NCBI RefSeq assembly: GCF_016801865.2
Contig: NC_068938.1
Span: 48,839,331-48,903,330 of the forward strand
Direction: 5' to 3'
DNA: 64,000 nt
Origin: Culex pipiens pallens
Lineage: Eukaryota; Arthropoda; Insecta; Diptera; Culicidae
Of the stretch, positions 60,321 to 64,000 are shown in pieces. A program made the position numbers and the translations under genes. The notes beneath the pieces were generated by a model. The model was given only the letters and a program-made list of their open reading frames with translations, had not been told where the DNA came from and searched no databases. Within the stretch, counting starts at the first letter, position 1; every line of letters begins with the position of its first letter.

Positions 60321-62259
60321 CCCTCTACAACCCAACCTCGCCTTTTGACCGGCTTCGATTTAAAAAAAATGCAAAATATCTATTTTTTTGTTTTAACTAA
60401 CATTTCCTATAGAGCAATTCCCTGAGTTTTCGGTCATTCGATTTTTTTTTTGTATTTTTTAATCCGGCTGAAACTTTTTTGGTGCCTTCGGTATGCCCAA
60501 AGAAGCCAATTTGCATCATTAGTTTGTCCATATAATTTTCCATACAAATTTGGCAGCTGTCCATACAAAAATTATATGTGAAAATTCAAAAATCTGTATC
60601 TTTTGAAGGAATTTTTTGATCGAGTTGGTGTCTTCGGCAAAGTTGTAGGTATGGATATGGACTACACTGAAAAAAAATGCTACACGGTAAAAAAAATTTT
60701 GGTGATTTTTTATTTAACTTTTTGTAACTAAAACTTGATTTGCAAAAAAACACTATTTTTATTTTTTTTTTATTTTTTGATATGTTTTAGAGGACATAAA
60801 ATGCCAACATTTCAGAAATTTCCAGAATGGGCAAAAAATCTTTGACCGAGTTATGATTTTTTAAATCAATACTGATTTTTTCGAAAAATCGAAATATCGG
60901 TCGCAAAAATTTTTAAACTTCAATGGGCGTAATATTGAATGTTTGGCCCGTTCAAAATGTTAGTCTTGATTTTAAATTTAAAAAAATATTGTATTCGAAA
61001 AGATCGGAAAATTTCACGAATGTTTCATGTTTTAACATTGTTAATCGGACCTATAGTTGCTGAGATATCGACATTAGAAAATGGTGGGTTGTTTGGGTGA
61101 GACTTAGAAAACATCAATTTTCCTTTTATTAAACCATTGCATGGCTATATCTCAGCAACTATGGGTCGCATCAACAAAGTTCAATAAAGCAAAATATAGA
61201 GAATTTTCTCAGCTTTTCAAAAATATTGTTTTCAAAGGTGGGCAAACATGGGCACTAATTATAAAAAATGAAAAACTGCGACAATTTTCAAAAAAGGTAC
61301 CTAAAAATGGCTATAACTTGAAAACGGTTCACTTTATCAAAAATTCACTAGAGTACTTTTTGATTACAAATTCGATTTTACATCGAAAAATGAAGTTGAA
61401 AAATTTTTGCGACCGATATTTCGATTTTTTGAAAAAAATCAGTATTGATTCAAAAAATCATAACTCGGTCATAGATTTTTTGCCCATTCTGGAAATTTCT
61501 GAAAAGTTGGCATTTTATGTCCTCTAAAACATATCAAAAAATAAAAAAAAAATAAAAATAGTGTTTTTTTGCAAATCAAGTTTTAGTGACAAAAAGTTAA
61601 ATAAAAAATCACCAAATTTTTTTTTACCGTGTAGCATTTTTTTTCAGTGTAGTCCATATCCATACCTACAACTTTGCCGAAGACACCAATTCGATCAAAA
61701 AATTCCTTCAAAAGATACAGATTTTTGAATTTTCACATATCATTTTTGTATGAACAGCTGCCAAATTTGTATGGAAAATTATATGGACAAACAAATGATG
61801 CAATATGGCTTCTTTGGGCATACTGAAGGCAGCAAAAAATTTTCAGCCGGATTAAAAAACACAAAAATTAAAATTAAAGAAAAAGACCGATTCCGTAGAG
61901 AACTCTCTATATTTAAAGTAAAAAGAAGTATGCAGTAATTTTTCTTGAGCTCCAGACTATGCCTCTAAGCATTTTTTTTACAATTAAAATAATGATTGTT
62001 TCATTCTATAGTAGATAATTTTAAAACATGCAAAAAATTTAAAAAGAGACTACAAAAACATGAAAAAATAGATAGGTAAAATAAAAATATAGGAGGTGGT
62101 AGAACAGGCCAAATGCTACCAAAAACAAACATAAACAAAACAAGATAAATTTAAAGTAAAATACTTAAAAATAAAACAATAGAAACATAAAACAAGAGAA
62201 ACATTTTTTTTTCGTAGAACAAAAGTTGCTTAAAGGCGAAAAAATTGGGCAGTAGACGG
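60321..62259. mobile_element. TTAA-flanked element, interrupted by family B
   Basis: TTAA at 60317-60320 and 62260-62263 flank CCCTCTACAACCCAACCTCG and the inverse of CCGTCTACTGCCCAATTTTT; a second shared block, TCGCCTTT, follows. About 440 bp remain after removing copy B7. The TTAA target suggests piggyBac-type mobilisation. No transposase is present. Confidence 0.7.
60410..61909. mobile_element. Family B palindrome, copy B7, asymmetric
   Basis: The left end is TAGAGCAATTCCCTGAG and the right end is a degraded inverse, AGAACTCTCTA. The right arm is about 985 bp and the left arm only about 515 bp. The left arm jumps from 'aatttttaaacttca' directly to the central 'atgggcgtaatattgaatg', so an internal deletion removed about 470 bp. 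Confidence 0.85.
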
Positions 62260-62579
62260 TTAAATCGCTCCTCACACGCCTCGCCTGCATATTTACCGGA
62301 ACAATCATCGAGCAAAACAATGTTTTTATCAAAACTTAAAAATTTTAATGATTAAAAATATTATCAACTGATATCAATTTAAATATAAATATATTTTAGC
62401 GATGAAAATGATGATTGGGATACTGTCGTCAAACCACTCACTTTTCATGACATTCTCGAACGACAAAACAATATTTTTTTAAATATGTTATGCTCCAGAA
62501 TTTTGTTAATTTAGTTTCCATTGTATTTTGTTGTACATCGGATCCTTCTCTCCAAATATGCAATTTTAAATCATTGGTT

Positions 62580-62790
62580 TCTTCATACAAGTCTCCATAA
62601 GAAATTGGGGTATGGCCATAAAAAAGTCAAATTAAACATTAAAAAAAAATTATCTCGAGGGAGGATGTTCTGATCGATTTGATGTCTTGTGCAAAATTGT
62701 AGGTTATGGTTATGATTATCAAAAAATAGTTACACTCTAAAAAAAACCCAATTTGAAATATTTTGTTCACAAAAACTCGATTTTCAAAGA
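62580..62790. repeat. Diverged family B remnant
   Basis: 'acaagtctccataagaaattggggtatggcc', 'gatcgatttgatgtcttgtgcaaaattgtaggtt' and 'aaaaatagttacactc' follow family B order with many differences. Confidence 0.45.
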
Positions 62791-64000
62791 GGTAAAGTTT
62801 CCTTTTGATTTAATTTGAATTTTTTGATATGGTTTTGGTCAAGTTATGATTTTCTTAAAATAGTATGTTTTTGAAAGGATCGGAAACGCACACAAACATA
62901 AATAATTTTAAAAATGTAAAATTTAATTCTAAATCATAAAGTATGATCATAATTTGGATGAAAAGCTTCGTTTTTCAGTTACAGATATTTTAAGTTGTTT
63001 AATATTCACCAAAATTTTCTTCTTTTGATTTCTAAAAAATGTCAATTTTCAATCCATGATGTTTGAAGATATTATTGATCAGATTTTCAATGATAAAAAG
63101 TTGGTCATTCTCCGCCAACTCACACAGCAGTTGCCCCGACCCCTCTTCGATTTTCGTGAAATTTTGCTCTAAGGGGTTATTTTGGTTCCTGATCACGAAT
63201 CCGAGGTCCATTTTTCGATATTTCGTGACGGTGGGGCGGTACGACCCCTTTCATTTTTCTTGTTTTTTTACTAAGACACGTTTTTCAGTGAGTTGTAGCT
63301 CGCAACCGTGAAGAGGTAGAAATTTGGTGTCAAAGGAATGGCGTACTCAAAATTCCGAAAAAACGTATTTTTCATCAAAAAAGTTAAAAAGTATTTTTAA
63401 AATCGCTGCCATTTCCCGTTACTCAACTGTCAAAAATCGTGATACATGTCATTTTATGGGAAATTTAGTGTTCTTTTCGAATCTGAAATAACCCAGAAGT
63501 GTCATATTTTCATTTAGAACATACATTTTCATTTTAAAATTACGTGTTTTTTCTGACTTTGCAGGGTTATTTTTAGAGTGTAACAATGTTGTACAAAGTT
63601 GTAGAGCATTTTTATCAATTTATTTTCCTGTCAATTTCTGTTTTTTTATATCATAGTTTCCTGAACATAAAAAAATATAATCAATTTTTCTTTTTATCAA
63701 AGTTAAATAAACCCTTTACATGCTTTTTAAGCATTACTTAAAATTGAGCACAATTTAAATTTTTATTGAAAATATTGGAGTTTGGAACGCAAAAATCAAA
63801 AGAAAAATCGCAAATTTCAGATTTTCCGTTCAAACAAAGAAAAAGCAAAAACAAAACTAAAAATTATTACCATCATTCTTTCTTATAAAAATATTTTTCT
63901 CACGAAAACCGTTGCTAACTTGCTACTCCGGACTTGACCATGTTCTCTGATCTTTATCCTAGACGGTCTATGTTCTGGACAGTCAGTGGCCAGCGGCCAT
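62791..64000. other. No supported gene; possible repeat
   Basis: A moderately GC-rich stretch at 63090-63260 lies between AT-rich flanks. It has no internal repeats and no recognisable protein. I cannot see terminal repeats, and the window ends before any boundary on the right. Confidence 0.3.

Overview
This window looks like mosquito (culicid, most likely Culex-type) nuclear DNA. It is AT-rich, full of homopolymer runs, and built mainly from nested non-autonomous DNA transposons, palindromic (foldback) elements, minisatellites and a few retroposons. The host assignment rests on the overall look of the repeats and on a tRNA-type SINE; no host gene is present to anchor it. I found no protein-coding gene, exon, rRNA or functional tRNA that I can defend. 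The short open frames are what AT-rich and tandem-repeat DNA produces by chance.

Layout. 1-590: nothing recognised. 593-3433: a TA-flanked 'ggggtgac' element carrying a small retroposon with a 27-bp target duplication and a second MITE, which itself holds a 164-bp-satellite element (family A). 3.7-7.2 kb: diverged palindrome-family (family B) remnants, an ordinary block, and a small palindrome. 7189-15103: an 8-kb hAT-like element with an exact 8-bp target duplication. Inside it are two family A elements in mirror orientation, and the second is split by a 1.4-kb TTAA-flanked foldback. 15155-15962: a fourth family A copy. 16-20.3 kb: mostly non-repetitive sequence plus small MITEs. 20318-26666: a Tigger/pogo-like inverted-repeat element, split near its left end by a 3.5-kb palindrome with an exact 8-bp target duplication. 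26.7-28.2 kb: diverged 125-bp repeats with two MITEs. 29.6-43.6 kb: several copies of family B (up to about 950-bp arms), one split by a GAGTCG-rich hAT, separated by ordinary blocks. 42.0-44.1 kb: a degenerate minisatellite interrupted by a family B fragment and a poly(A)-tailed LINE end. 45.8-48.1 kb: two head-to-head arrays of a 124-bp repeat. 53.5-59.1 kb: a palindromic MITE, a SINE, and a family B copy with three insertions, including a GC-rich segment ending in a consensus splice donor. 60321-62259: a TTAA-flanked element holding another family B copy.

The pieces relate by insertion order. Exact target duplications, and in several places an unoccupied paralogous site in the same window, let much of the order be read directly. 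The most interesting themes are a satellite-carrying Helentron-like family, several kb-scale palindromes that would give long hairpin RNA if transcribed, and inverted satellite arrays. None of this proves a new biological system.
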